Of a DNA stretch of 64,000 nucleotides, positions 48,459 through 59,950 are shown piece after piece (the stretch's first letter is position 1; each line of letters begins with the position of its first letter). The notes beneath the pieces were generated by a model, which was not told where the DNA came from, ran no database searches, and saw only the letters and a list, made by a program, of their open reading frames with translations. Location of the stretch: contig NC_066333.1 of assembly GCF_022539315.1 (NCBI RefSeq), positions 3,844,001-3,908,000 of the forward strand. The letters run 5' to 3'. Made by a program: the position numbers and the translations under genes. Origin of the DNA: Serinus canaria. Taxonomy: Eukaryota > Chordata > Aves > Passeriformes > Fringillidae.

Positions 48459-50392
48459 CACTGAGTTACAACCCCCTGAGTTTTCACTGCTGCAACAATT
48501 TCAGTTCCTGCCCTGTTCTAGACTGGAAAATGCCAGTTCAAAGTTACTTCAAAGCCCAACACGCTTGTCACAAGCCTCAGCTCCTGGCTTTATATATTTC
48601 TTCATCTATGTACAGATGCTGATTATTAAGCAAACCCAATGACCTTTTCAGAGTCACTGGAATATATAGGTTTGTCCTCTTGGGAGCTGCTGCCAGGGTT
48701 GTTTAGGATCTCAGCATTAAGAACATTGGTTTTTCCTCTGATGTGCTTAATAGCTCACCCCTTGCTTTCAGTATTGGTATGTTATTTATTAGCAATTCTT
48801 TACACTTCTATAATTCTCCTTTGAATGGTCATTTGCTTTGCTGGCCAGCTTTTTTAGTCCTGAGATCAGTGATTTTCCTCATGGCCCATAAAATAAGAAA
48901 AGTAGTTTTGTACTTTATTTCTGCCTGGTGGAAATCTGTATCTGGAAAAGTGGAGCAGGCTCACAATTCATTGCCAACTTATATAGGATGAACTCAAACT
49001 GCAAATTATTTTTCATAAATAAGTGGGCACTTCTTTAAAGAATCCATGTGACCAGTAGACAGCTAGGTTAGGTAAAAAATCCCTCAAACCAGAACTGGAA
49101 TGTGGATATTTTAGACTGCCTGCTCAGACAGAAGCAGTTATTGTATAAGATATCTGATGGGAATTTCCCTATGCTGTATTGATTTGGATTGTTTTGTAGT
49201 ATTTATAATATCTCAGTGCTGCTCAGATGAATCCAAACATGAAGCTAAACAGCTTCTCCAATATGAACTATTTATCCACCTTCCTGACAGACAGAGGACA
49301 ACCTTCCCCATTCAGGGATGCCTTTTAGCTCTAAGTGATGGGTGGCAAGTGTGGGTATTCCAACGTGGGGAACCTCAGGGTCAAAGGAATTCAGCATCGA
49401 AAAGCCTCTCCCAGCAGAAGGAAGAGCTGGGGGAGCAGGAGGGATGTGGATAGATGATGGGTCTCCACAGAGGCTGGGGACAGCCTGAAGGAGCCAGGCA
49501 GAGGAGAGAGGCAGCCTTGTATGCAGCAGCTTATTACTTTTAATGTCACTTTTCTCTGACAAGCTTTTATTTTAATGGACGGTAAAATATTTGCAAAGAC
49601 TGAGTATGCAGACAAAGGCTGCTTAAAATTTCCTCCACGTTGGCCATCGTGCTGATGAGTGTCTGTCACATGAAGGAAGAGCCAAAAGCTGCAGCTCTGA
49701 GCAGGGAAATGAAAGCAGAGACCTGAGGGACAGGGTGTGTGGCTGGGCTGGGGGCTCAGGTGCTGATTTGTGTACCTGGGCTAATTCTGGGCAGTGGAAT
49801 GACTGTTAGACATGGAAACAGCTCAGCTTACAGAAATATTCCTAGAAAGGGAATGTTGAAACCAAAATCACACCCTTTTTTTCGTTGGAACCTGATCCTA
49901 AGGCATCTGCTCATCCCAGAAGAGACCACAGTGATTCCAGGTAGTCTTTGCATCTTATTGAAGCAGGGCAAGCACTGAAGATCCCAAGGAAGCTGCTCAC
50001 TGGCAATGCATCAAGTGAGAGTTGTTTACTGAGGCTATCCAGCAAATAATTCCAATAGTGAATAAATAAAACAAAATCACCATCTGCCTGAGGATAATTG
50101 GAAAACAGAACCAGAGGCCAAATTCACAGAGCAGCTTATTTCTCCAGCACTGTTAGGAATGCTGAATGGAGCTGTTCATACTATTCTTTTTTCTAGATCA
50201 AATAATCTTCTACTTCCCTGAATGCTGAATTAACTCCTGAGCACCTCAGCTGATTACAGGCACATAAACCTGGGTTCTTTAGTTAACCAATGTGTTTACA
50301 CACCCATTCAGGTTCCTTGGGAGGCTTTTTCATTCATGAACCCTGGAAAAACATTTTCTTCCATTTGCTGCTCAGGTCTGTTTGCTATTCTG
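48459..50392. other. Unique sequence, no gene supported
   Basis: AT-leaning; frames under 100 aa; no repeat recognised. Confidence 0.5.
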
Positions 50393-50550
50393 TTGGCCTT
50401 GGACACTTCCAGGGATGGGGCAGCCACAGCTCTGGGCAACCTGTGCCAGAGCCTCACCACCCCACAGGGAAGAATTGATCCCCAATATCCAATCTAAATC
50501 CACTTCCTTTCAGTCTGAAATAATTTCCTTTTCTCCTCACAGCTCTCCTG
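50393..50550 (-). mobile_element. CR1 LINE internal 3' fragment (antisense)
   Basis: The plus strand shows TTGGCCTTGGACACTTCCAG, GGCAGCCACAGCTCTGGGCA, CCTGTGCCAGAGCC, CCCCAATATCCAATCTAAAT and TTTCAGTCTGAAAT. It lacks the extreme 3' tail and the coding region. Confidence 0.88.
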
Positions 50551-51483
50551 GTCCTACCTCTACCTTTGTGCCAGAGGCAGGATTTGGGCAGTGGATGGGA
50601 TTCTCCAGGTCCCTTTTCCAGTACTGGTGTTCACTCTGGGACTTATTCTGGGGATGATATTTTATTTTGGGTACAAATAAATGCTGACAGAAACCCCACA
50701 GAAAAACCAAATATCCCAGTTTGAGAGGGATTCCATCTCATAACTAATTTGATTTGAGTTTATGGATTAAAGTTTATGTGTATATCTATTACTCAAGGTT
50801 TCCTCAAAGCCTGGGTCTGCCATTGAATGATGAGACCTCTGGAAAAACACTCCGAGTCCTTTTCATCCTGCCTTTGGTAGCATAACCTGAGATGTATATT
50901 TTTAAAATGTTGGGGTTTTTCTTTACTTTTGGGTCCAACTTACAGCCTTGATTCTTTGTATAGGAAAAAAGTGATCCTCATCTATAACCCAAGACTGCAG
51001 AAGCTTCACTTTTTGGGGGAAAATTCAAATTTTCACTCTGATAAGACACGGCAAATATTCAATAATAAAGGACCACAATCAGAAATCTCTTGCTTACCAT
51101 CAATCAACATTAAAATTGAGTGGAAATATTTTTGCCAGAAGGGGAAAAGGCAGATTGCACTCTGCCATCAGCACCAGTGTTTTGTGCCTTAGAAGTCAAA
51201 CATTTGGCCCTGCAGACAATCATTATTTTATCACTGATATCATATAATCTGTGTCTGTTCAATAGATTCCATTGCAATGGAAAACTGAAATAATGCTTTA
51301 ATAGTGTTGATAGCTATGGAATCCACGTTAGATTCCTTATGGATTCCTCTCTTAATATTTTGTCTAATCAAAAGTGAGATTGCTGGTCAAAAGAAGCATT
51401 AGAGAGACAGAGGTTTTCATATTCAGAGCAATGTTACAATTTGAGGAAGCATAAACTGGGAATTCTTGAAAAAACAATTGAAG
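50551..51483. other. Unique sequence, no gene supported
   Basis: AT-rich, with no recognised feature; frames under 90 aa. Confidence 0.5.
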
Positions 51484-51754
51484 AATATATAATATAATAA
51501 TATGATAATATAATAATAATCATAGAGATATATAATATATAATATATAATATATAATATAGATATATAATATAGATAGATGATATAATATATAATATATA
51601 ATAATGATGATATATATTATATAGATATATTATATAATCTAATATAATTATATTATATAATATATATTATATATATTTATATTATCAGTTATATTTATAT
51701 TATATATTTATATTCTCTATTCATATATTACATTAATATATTATATATTTATAT
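51484..51754. repeat. AT-rich block of TAATATA-type repeats
   Basis: About 270 bp of almost pure A/T. ATATAATATATAATATATA direct repeats (51510-51600) are followed by self-complementary TATAT/ATATA segments (51600-51680) and a TTATATT series. It has strong cruciform potential. Confidence 0.95.
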
Positions 51755-54700
51755 CAGAATATGTAAGTCACTTTGTCAGACTGACAAGAAAAAAAGACAT
51801 TTCAGTGATCTGGGAAATGAAGCTCCTCACATGAGTTTAGAATTAAAGACTGGGATAAAAACCCTGCCACTTAATTCCTGTCCCCCCAGTGCTTATTCAA
51901 ATTTATCACAACAAGGTGGGTAATAAACATGAAGGTAAACATCCACTTTGGCAGCCAAATGATCAACAATAATGATTATTTCTTTTCATTATTACTTCTA
52001 GCATTTAAGCAAAGAGAAAGACTTTTCTTTGTCTATTGTTTCTTTTAGCAGCAGTTTTGCTTTGTTTTCTCTCTTCTTCTTGAAAGGTATTTTTAAAAAA
52101 AACTTACAGTAAGAGGTTTCCAGGGTTGCATTTTGCATTAAAAACATAGATTTTTATTTGTTTGTCTAATTTTCTGTTCACTTCCTTTCATTGCATGAAT
52201 TGGAAGATGACAAATAACCCTGAGAAGGAATAAGAGAAGGAGATTCACAGTGACATTTAAATTTGAGCCCGTGCTTGATGGCGTGCAGATGATTTAAATA
52301 CATGTCACCAATGCACAGCTCTAAAAGCAGATTTTAAAAATGCTTTTGCTTCCCTTATTGCTGCTTTAACATGCATCTGGAGAGTGCTACGAGCCAATGG
52401 AGCTGCTGTAAATAAGCTGCAACCATCTTTTAAAGCTGTTTCTTTTTGTGCTGCTCAGGTGGGGGTTATAAATAATGATTAGAATCAGAACAATTATTAT
52501 GCAGATAGAGTTGGCAGGGCTAAAGTCACCTCAGAGGCTCCAGTCCTGACCCTGTTCCCAGGCTGGCTGTTCAGCAGGGGTTCCCAGCCTGTCAAACTCC
52601 CAAAATTCAGATCTCCACATCCACTGCCAGCAAAGGTGTTCTTCCTTTCTCAGCCCATATGCAGGGGTAGAGCTGGGATCACCAGCCCTGTAGGCAAGTA
52701 AATTCTCCTCTGCTATCAGCACATGCTTCACATGGGGGCTTGACCTTCTTTCGTTGTTCTCAGGAAGGTCTCCATCCTTCTCCAGCTGCTGTCATGCCTA
52801 AATCCAGGAGCACTGCTCTAATACCCTCTCTTTTCTTGTTAGGAGCAGGTTTGAATTAAATTTGAGCACAGAAGCGGCACTGACAGGCAGGAAGGTTTGG
52901 ATCCCTACCAGCCTGTGGTGGCTCAGGCCTCGTTTGATTTAGTGCTGAAGCAGGCAGGTGTGTGCTAATGCTATTATTGCTCACTAGCAGAGCCAAAATC
53001 AAACTCTGGGGTGAAAGCCCTCCAAATCCAGGGCTATCCATGCTTAATTGGCATGGAAACCCCCAAGTGCCCTTGTGGTTTATTATGTGCTGATCCAGTG
53101 TGGTTTGAACAGCTTTGCAGACTCCATTAAACAACCTCTATTAAATAAAGACAAACCCAACGATTAAATGTCTCTGGGCACCTGGCAGGAACTTGCTGAG
53201 ACATTGACAGTGTAAAATCTGAATATTTCCCATTAATCGGCTGATGCAAATATATGATATGATGGTGTCAAAGAAGGGATAGTTTAAAAAGTTTTTTTTC
53301 ATGTTGGTTTTCATGTTAGTGTTTTCATGCTTGTTTTCATGTTTTCATGTTAGTTTTCTTTACTTTTATTCCTTTTTACTTAGGGAATTTTTTCCCCATA
53401 AGGTGCTAGGAAACATAACTGGGATACTTAAGAAAACCAAAAGAAGTGGCCGAGCTCAGGGGAAGAAGGAATGTGGTTGCATTTCTCTTGTCTGGCAGTT
53501 TCTCTCCAAGGGTTTGTTTTTGATTTTTTTTTTAATATTGTTTGTTTGGTTTTTGTATTGTTTTTTGTTTTGGTAGTGGGTTGGATTGAGGGTCAGCCAC
53601 TCTCCTGTTCTCCTGACCCGGACACATCAAACAGCTCAGCTCTCCCAGTGTCTGTGTGGATGGTTGTGGTTCCTTGTCACACCAGAGCTGCTCTGGAAAG
53701 GCAGCAACTTCTCCCTGGGGTGTTTTCATCCTTTTGTTTTGATGGTGGAATGTCTATCAGTGTATACACACTTACTTAAACTGAGACTTCTCACTCATTA
53801 ACTCAATTAATCCCCCTTTGACCTCATTCACAGTATGAAAAAGTTCATAAGCCACAAAGTTAACTCTGGTTCTCATTAAATAAGAATTGGCCTTTTCTGT
53901 CTTTTGACATTTTACACCTCTGTCTCTGCTTTAGATCATCAATTCTATTTTATTGTCGTTCACTGGCACCATTCTGAAAGCAACCATTGGACTTTTTCCT
54001 TCTTTTACCTAGTTAGCTCCACGTGGTCTCCAGAAAAGACCTTTCCAAATCTCTTCAGGTATGTCCAGATTTTGTATTTCACAGCCCTTTTATTCTCCAA
54101 TTCCCTCAGTCTCTTCTCTGGCTGTTATTCCTTCAGCCATGCCACCACTGTTTTGAACACATCCCTCTCCTTTTCCCCTCTCCTCTGTCAAGTCCATCTT
54201 TCCCCACATTCCCTTCACCTTTCCAGTCCCTTCCATTTCTTTCTCCTCACCCAGGTGTCCCCACTCCCTCCAGCCCTCAGCTATCATCCAGCACGCTGCT
54301 TTGGCTCGTCTGACTTTGCTGGAAGCTCTGCTGGGCACAGACTTGCTCTTATGGAGCTATTTTGGATTATTCATGGGGTTGGGAACCCCAGGTGGGAGGA
54401 TGAACTTCAGGTTTCCAGGGCTGCATTGCAGAAACACAGGATCACCACCTGAAGGTTGTTTTTTCTCCTCAGTGAGACAACTTAGGATGTGTTTCATTGG
54501 TCCTGAGCAACCTTAGAGCAGCAGAAGCATCAATTCATGTGAGGGTTATTTATTTATTTATTCCAGAAATGGCTCCACCGTGGTATTGCCAAGCCAACTG
54601 CAGCCAGCAAAGGCAATCTGGCCCAAGGCTGAAGCAAGATCTGCCAGGATGGCTTGGGAAAGGAGGATTGGGGCTTTGGGCATCTGGGCCCGTGGATGGA

Positions 54701-55270
54701 GCAGGGAGCAGCACACGGGCTGTGTGCGGCGCCCTGCACACAGGGATAATAATCAGGAGGAGCCAGCAGCCAGGAGCCAGCTCAGGGACGTGATGGGAGC
54801 AGCAGCAAATGGAGCTGGGAGGGCTGAGGGTGGCAGACAAAGGGAAGAGCCTTGTCACCAGCATAGAGCTTGAGGTGGCTGCTCCACTCCCCATCTGCTC
54901 AGCAAATGTCTGGTGAGCTCAGCAGGGCTGCCTGGGCCAGAGGTGCTGAGCTGGGACTGTCACACCCTTGGTGTCACCAAGGAGAGGCTGAGCCACCCAC
55001 ACACTGTGGGACAGCCCCGTGTCACCAGCCTGGGACAATGTGAAGCCCAAAGTGCCTCGGTCTGCTGTCACCACAGGCTTTCTGTCTCCCCAGCTCTGCA
55101 CTGGGGGCTCAGAGCATGCAGAAAAAAACTGGTGCAAGATGTTACAGAGGTGCTAAAATTCCTTTATTTCCCCCTGAAAATGCCCAGTGCTGTCTGTCCA
55201 AATGCCACTGAGAATCTGGACCCAAACATATCATCCAAGAGAGGACAATTTGGGACAACACAGGAGAAGG
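51755..55270. other. Unique sequence, no gene supported
   Basis: A TTTTCATGTT-type short tandem lies at 53292-53357 and a T/G-rich patch at 53519-53578. The longest frame is 182 aa (53904-54452 plus), serine/phenylalanine/leucine-rich, without a recognised family. The 52240-52520 part is a candidate conserved block. Confidence 0.4.
53292..53357. repeat. Imperfect TTTTCATGTT tandem repeat
   Basis: Five to six imperfect copies of a unit of about 10-14 bp built on TTTTCATG. Confidence 0.8.
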
Positions 55271-55440
55271 ATTCATAGACTTGAGGGCCAGGAGGGACTA
55301 TTATCATCTAGTCTGACTTCCTGCATAACACAGCTCAGGAAGATTCAGCTAATAATTTCTGCATCAAGACCATAATTTCTGTTTGAGTTATAGCACCAAT
55401 TTTCAAGAGACATCCAGTCTTGATTTAGAGAGGGTAAACT
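55271..55440 (-). mobile_element. Ancient CR1-clade fragment, turtle/crocodile-like
   Basis: The plus strand reads TTCATAGACTTGAGGGCCAG, GAGGGACTATTATCATCTAG, TCTGACTTCCTGCATAACAC and later CATCCAGTCTTGATTTAGAG. This matches, from memory, the antisense 3' end of CR1 families abundant in turtles and crocodilians rather than the bird-type tails seen elsewhere here. It is diverged and has several small indels. Confidence 0.75.
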
Positions 55441-58400
55441 TTGGGTTCTTTTTATCTGTCTCCCAGTGTCTGAGCCTTGAGGGTGCACTCACATCTGGCT
55501 TTGAGCTCTCTCTGAAAACCTAAAGGCTCGATACTGACTTATCAAAAAATAAATTAAATTAAAGCTGAATTTTTCACAGTGCTTCTTCTTTCACATCCAT
55601 GACTTGGGGCTTTAAACAGTATACCCCAAAATTTGAAGCTTCTGATAAGAGCTCAACTTCTGACAAAACTCCTATCTCCTTCCCAGAGATAAACTGGATT
55701 AGTGGTTTCAGAAGGCAACCCCTTTTCTGAAGATTTCCACCCAAGAGGAGGCGACCTGGCAGGCAGCCCTGGCACCCTCAAACAGCAGAGCTTGGATGGC
55801 GAGCTGCAGCTCTCACATCCCGCCCGAGATCCGGCTGCCTTTTGATCCAAAGCACCCAGAGCCACTGATTAAAAAGGCATAAAAGGGTCTGAATAAAGGG
55901 AAGGTTAATAGATGCTGATGTGGGAGTAACCAGGGCTGTCAGGGAGCGATTAAGCTGCCGGATAATCTTCCACCTGGAGCTGTCAGGCCGGTGTCTGATG
56001 TTTCATTCAAAGAAGGAGCTCTGCATTCCTGATGAGTAAATGACAGAGAGGTTTCAATTAGAGCTGCTCTGTGACTCCAATCCTGACATAACCTGATGGT
56101 TTACTTTCAGTTCCCCCGCTGTTCTCCGGGGGATGCCGACCCCTTAATGACACCTTTTAGGATGGAGGGGGGATGGCTGCCTTGATTAGCAGGTAGCCAT
56201 AGCGGGGGAGGCAGGGCTCACCTTTCCCGAGCTGGGAATTGCCTTTATTACACACATTTGGATGGGGCAGAAAGGAGCTCCAAGCTGCTCATTTGAGGGA
56301 GCTGGTGCTGTTATTAGAGCCGTGCCCAGGGAGGCAGGAGTGAATTCCTGCAGTGCTGTTAATGCTCCACTAGCCTGGCCACACACCAGGGCAGGAGGGC
56401 TCAGCCTGCAGAAAGGTTCCCCTTCACTCTTCCATGTAATTCAAAAACAACACAAAATAATTTGCAAACCCGCCTTGCATTAGAGCAGAGTTCCCCAGGT
56501 GAGGGCAGGAAGGTAAGAAAAACCATTGAGCTCGACACAAAGCATTTTGCTTGATTGGTGTTTCTTGTTTTGAATTTAGAATGAATTAATAAGTGGTTGA
56601 GTACTGTGGAAACAAAATGACAGCTTTCATTTTGGGTCAAACAGAATGTTTCAGTTGATTGAAGGTGAGTATTTGCTCTTTTTCTCTCATTATGGTGGAA
56701 AAATATTTCAGGTCAACACAGAACAGCTCTTGTTTTGTTTTCCAAATGAACTGAAAAACCCATTACACTCACAGCTGCACCTGCAATATCTCGGCTACTC
56801 CACTCCTGAGGTCCCCTATGGAGCTGTCAGCAAAACACAAGACAGAAGACAGATTAAACCACACTTTTTCTTATGTGTTCCTTGCTCTTGCAGAGTGAGC
56901 CACATCTCACAAACCTGAACCTCCCTTTGGATCCCACCATGCTCTAACCCTTATCTCCAGGCAGGGTTCAAGTGAAGCTCAGGAATTTGACTCTCATTTT
57001 TCAGTGTAAAATATTATTTGAGGGGATGTGGCTCCCCCCGTTACTGCAGGTCATGGTAAAAACAACCAGCCCGGGTGAATCCCCAGGGAATTCCTGTTCC
57101 CAGCTCTGTCTGCCCTTCAGTCCCTGCTCTTGGCTGTGCTCCAGCTCCCTGTGGATCACCAAGCTGTGCCCTGGCATGAGTGGCTGTCAAACCCCACCAG
57201 GACACAGTGCAGGGACTGGGTTTTCATGCTGGGACGAGTGGGGTTTTCTTTCATGAACCTGGAGAGATGGATTTGCTAGGACCTGCAGATTATGAAAAGA
57301 CTGAGTGCTCCCAGAGTGGCTGGATTTGAGGAAAACTGACACAGGAGGGTTTGTATGGCACAGGCACTTGGATGCCCCTGCAATCTGTGCATGGCATGGG
57401 GTGGGGGCAGCTTGCCCATGGGGTCTGTTTGTTCTGTTGGAGAGTGGCCAAAAGGGGCAAAAAGGGGATTTAATAAAGTATCTCCATGCAAGTTAACCCA
57501 GTGTGCCAGAGAAAATGATGTGTTTCACAGGTATCCACCTCCCTCTGCATTTCAGTGACTCTCTCCTTGCTCTCCCTTGTGTGCATTTGGAATGCTTCAA
57601 GCTGCAAAGGAAGCAGAGAGCTCTTTGCTCTTTGCAGCACTTTGCACCCTGCAAAAACCTGCAGGATCCCTCAGTTTCTCATGCTAAGGGGTTACAACAC
57701 GCTCCTGCACTGCTGTGCAGCAGAGCTGCTGCTGCCCCCCGTGCTGCTCTGCCTTGTGCCATCTCCTGGTTAATCCCTCTCTCACTGCCCCGGGGGCTGC
57801 AGCACCGGCAGTGACTGATGGGCTTCTGAACTCCCTGCCAGCCAGGTGAAAATCATTTCCCCACTCCGTTAAACCTGAGAGAAATGGTTCTCAAGCTGGT
57901 TTTTTGCTTCTCAGGGAGCAGTCCAGTGTGTATCCACCACGTCTGCCTTCACCTCAGTGCAATGGGAAAGCAGGTGGGAAACACTGCTGGGTGTGAATCT
58001 GTGGAAGGTCCAGCTTAGAAGGTGAACATGAATGCAATTTGCTTTTACTTTGGACTGTGAAGGGCCAGCCTGGCTGGGAACAGCCTGATCATCTCTCTGG
58101 CTCTCTCTCTGTTCAGCACTCCTTGGCTCATGCCCATCACCAGCCCCTGTGTGCAATAAATCTCAGTGAAGAGGAGTCAGCTCTATCTGAGCTTTGCTTT
58201 CTCTCCCATTTGTGCTCTGCAAAGGGACAGAAGTGAGGTGGCACCTCTGAGCTCGCTCTGGACCTCAGGAAATGCTGCAAGGAAGGAGCAGGATGTTCTG
58301 ACTCACTCTTTCCTCTTCACTGGGCTCTGGAGGCTCCAGCCTGGATTTATGGCCTTGTTCTCTCTGCTGTCCATTGGGTCTCACGTTGGTGAGCACTCAG

Positions 58401-59539
58401 AGGGTCATTTGGCATGATGTGGCTGTGCAAAGGCTGAGATTCAAGAGCACAGCCCCACTGCTGCAAGGCTTGTCCCTACCACAGCTTTGACTCTGTGTAA
58501 ATGTGTATTACTCTGCATGTAATGTGTAAAACCCAGTTAGGAAAGTGGATCTATTTTTCCTGGCTTGTAATGGTGCTGTGGATCTGGGAACAAAACTGTT
58601 CTGTGAGTTTCCAAGTTGTCAGAAGGGACTCGTCAGGGAAAAGTAAAATTTGGAGCAAGTGTGCTGTGGACTTTGTCTGGTACCTCCCAGCCTAATCAAT
58701 AGAAGGGACACAGCCAGGGACAGAAATTTCCATTTGCTCAACTCATCCAGAGCACAGAAGGAGGGAAGAAGAGGCCCAGGGTTTGGCTGATATCTATATT
58801 TTCATTTTGTCTACATAGGCATTTGAATGATGATAAATATCAAATAATTCCTGTGATAATTTCTGAGTTCTGGTATTTTTAGAAAGCTATTTGTAGAAGC
58901 AGAAGCAGAGCTGAGAACTTCTTTCCAACAGGCTCTTGGAGACTAAAACCTCTCACATGTTTTGGAAGGCAGCAGTAGGAAATGGTTTGTAAATTTTATT
59001 CCTTTTCCTCCTCTTCTTCTTGTGTCTCCTCATGTTACCTTTATCTTGACCCTCAGAAGGGCTGCCATATTTTTAGTTTCTTACTTTTCAAATGCCTCCT
59101 GCCCTGCTTTTCATGTCAAGGGCTGCACCTGCCCCACTGATCTCAGAGACAAATGTGCCATTCTGTCTAAGAGATGCAAGTTCAAATCCAGGCCCACAGA
59201 TGGAAGAGGCTTGTGCATCTACCACGAGTACACTGGGCTGTTTGGTTTCCCACTGTGCTTTTCCCAAGGCATGCTTCCCTCCTGGAGAGAGTCTGCTTCC
59301 AGCATTCCCACACATCAGACACCAAATGAGCTCTGCTGTCCTCACAGTGATGATGCTCTTATAAACAACTTGGCATCAAAGGACTTCTCCCTGGATATGA
59401 GGTGCTGCTGTTTCTTCCCCTTTCCAGCACCCCCAGGCCATGCACTGCTTGTAACCACTGATAGCTGCAGTCTTTGGGGTCTGCTTATAAATATTGGGAG
59501 TGGGAGAGGCAGTCAAAGGAGCTCCAGAATGGAACTCAC
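55441..59539. other. Unique sequence; GC-rich complex block at 55890-56240
   Basis: The left part is the best candidate conserved non-coding element in the window (see findings). A frame of 290 aa starts at 58962 and runs into the next CR1; the non-repeat part has no recognised domain. No exon could be supported. Confidence 0.4.
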
Positions 59540-59950
59540 ACAATTATTTTGGTTAGAAGGGACCTTAAATATCATCTCAGTGGGACACCTCCCACTATCC
59601 CAGGCTGCTCCAAGCCCTGTCCAGCCTGGCCTTGGGCACTGCCAGGGATCCAGGGGCAGCCACAGCTGCTCTGGGCACCCTGTGCCAGGGCCTGCCCACC
59701 CTCACAGAGAAGAGTTTTTCCCTAATATCCAATTTAAACCTATTCTCTTTCAGTTTAAAGCCATTCCCCATTTTCCTGTAACTTGCAAATTGTCTCTCTC
59801 CATCTTTGCTGCAGGCTCCCTTCAGGTGCTGTAGTGTCACAATTCAGTCACTCTGAAGCCTTCACTTCTCCAGGCTGACCAGTGTCAATCCTCCCAGCTT
59901 TTCCTCAGAGGAGAATTGTCCCATCCCCCTGCTCACCTTGGTGACATCCC
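59540..59950 (-). mobile_element. CR1 LINE 3' fragment (antisense), longest copy
   Basis: The plus strand shows TTAGAAGGGACCTTAAATAT, CACCTCCCACTATCCCAGGC, GCCTTGGGCACTGCCAGGGA, GCTGCTCTGGGCACCCTGTG, TTCCCTAATATCCAATTTAA, then TTTGCTGCAGGCTCCCTTCA, CTTCTCCAGGCTGACCAGTG and TTTCCTCAGAGGAGAATTGT. It extends from the terminal tail through the 3' UTR towards ORF2. The tail has a small deletion after ATCATCTCAG. Confidence 0.93.

Noticed and set aside
53904..54452. 182-aa plus-strand frame
   Set aside because: Low-complexity Ser/Phe/Leu composition from pyrimidine-rich DNA and no recognised domain.
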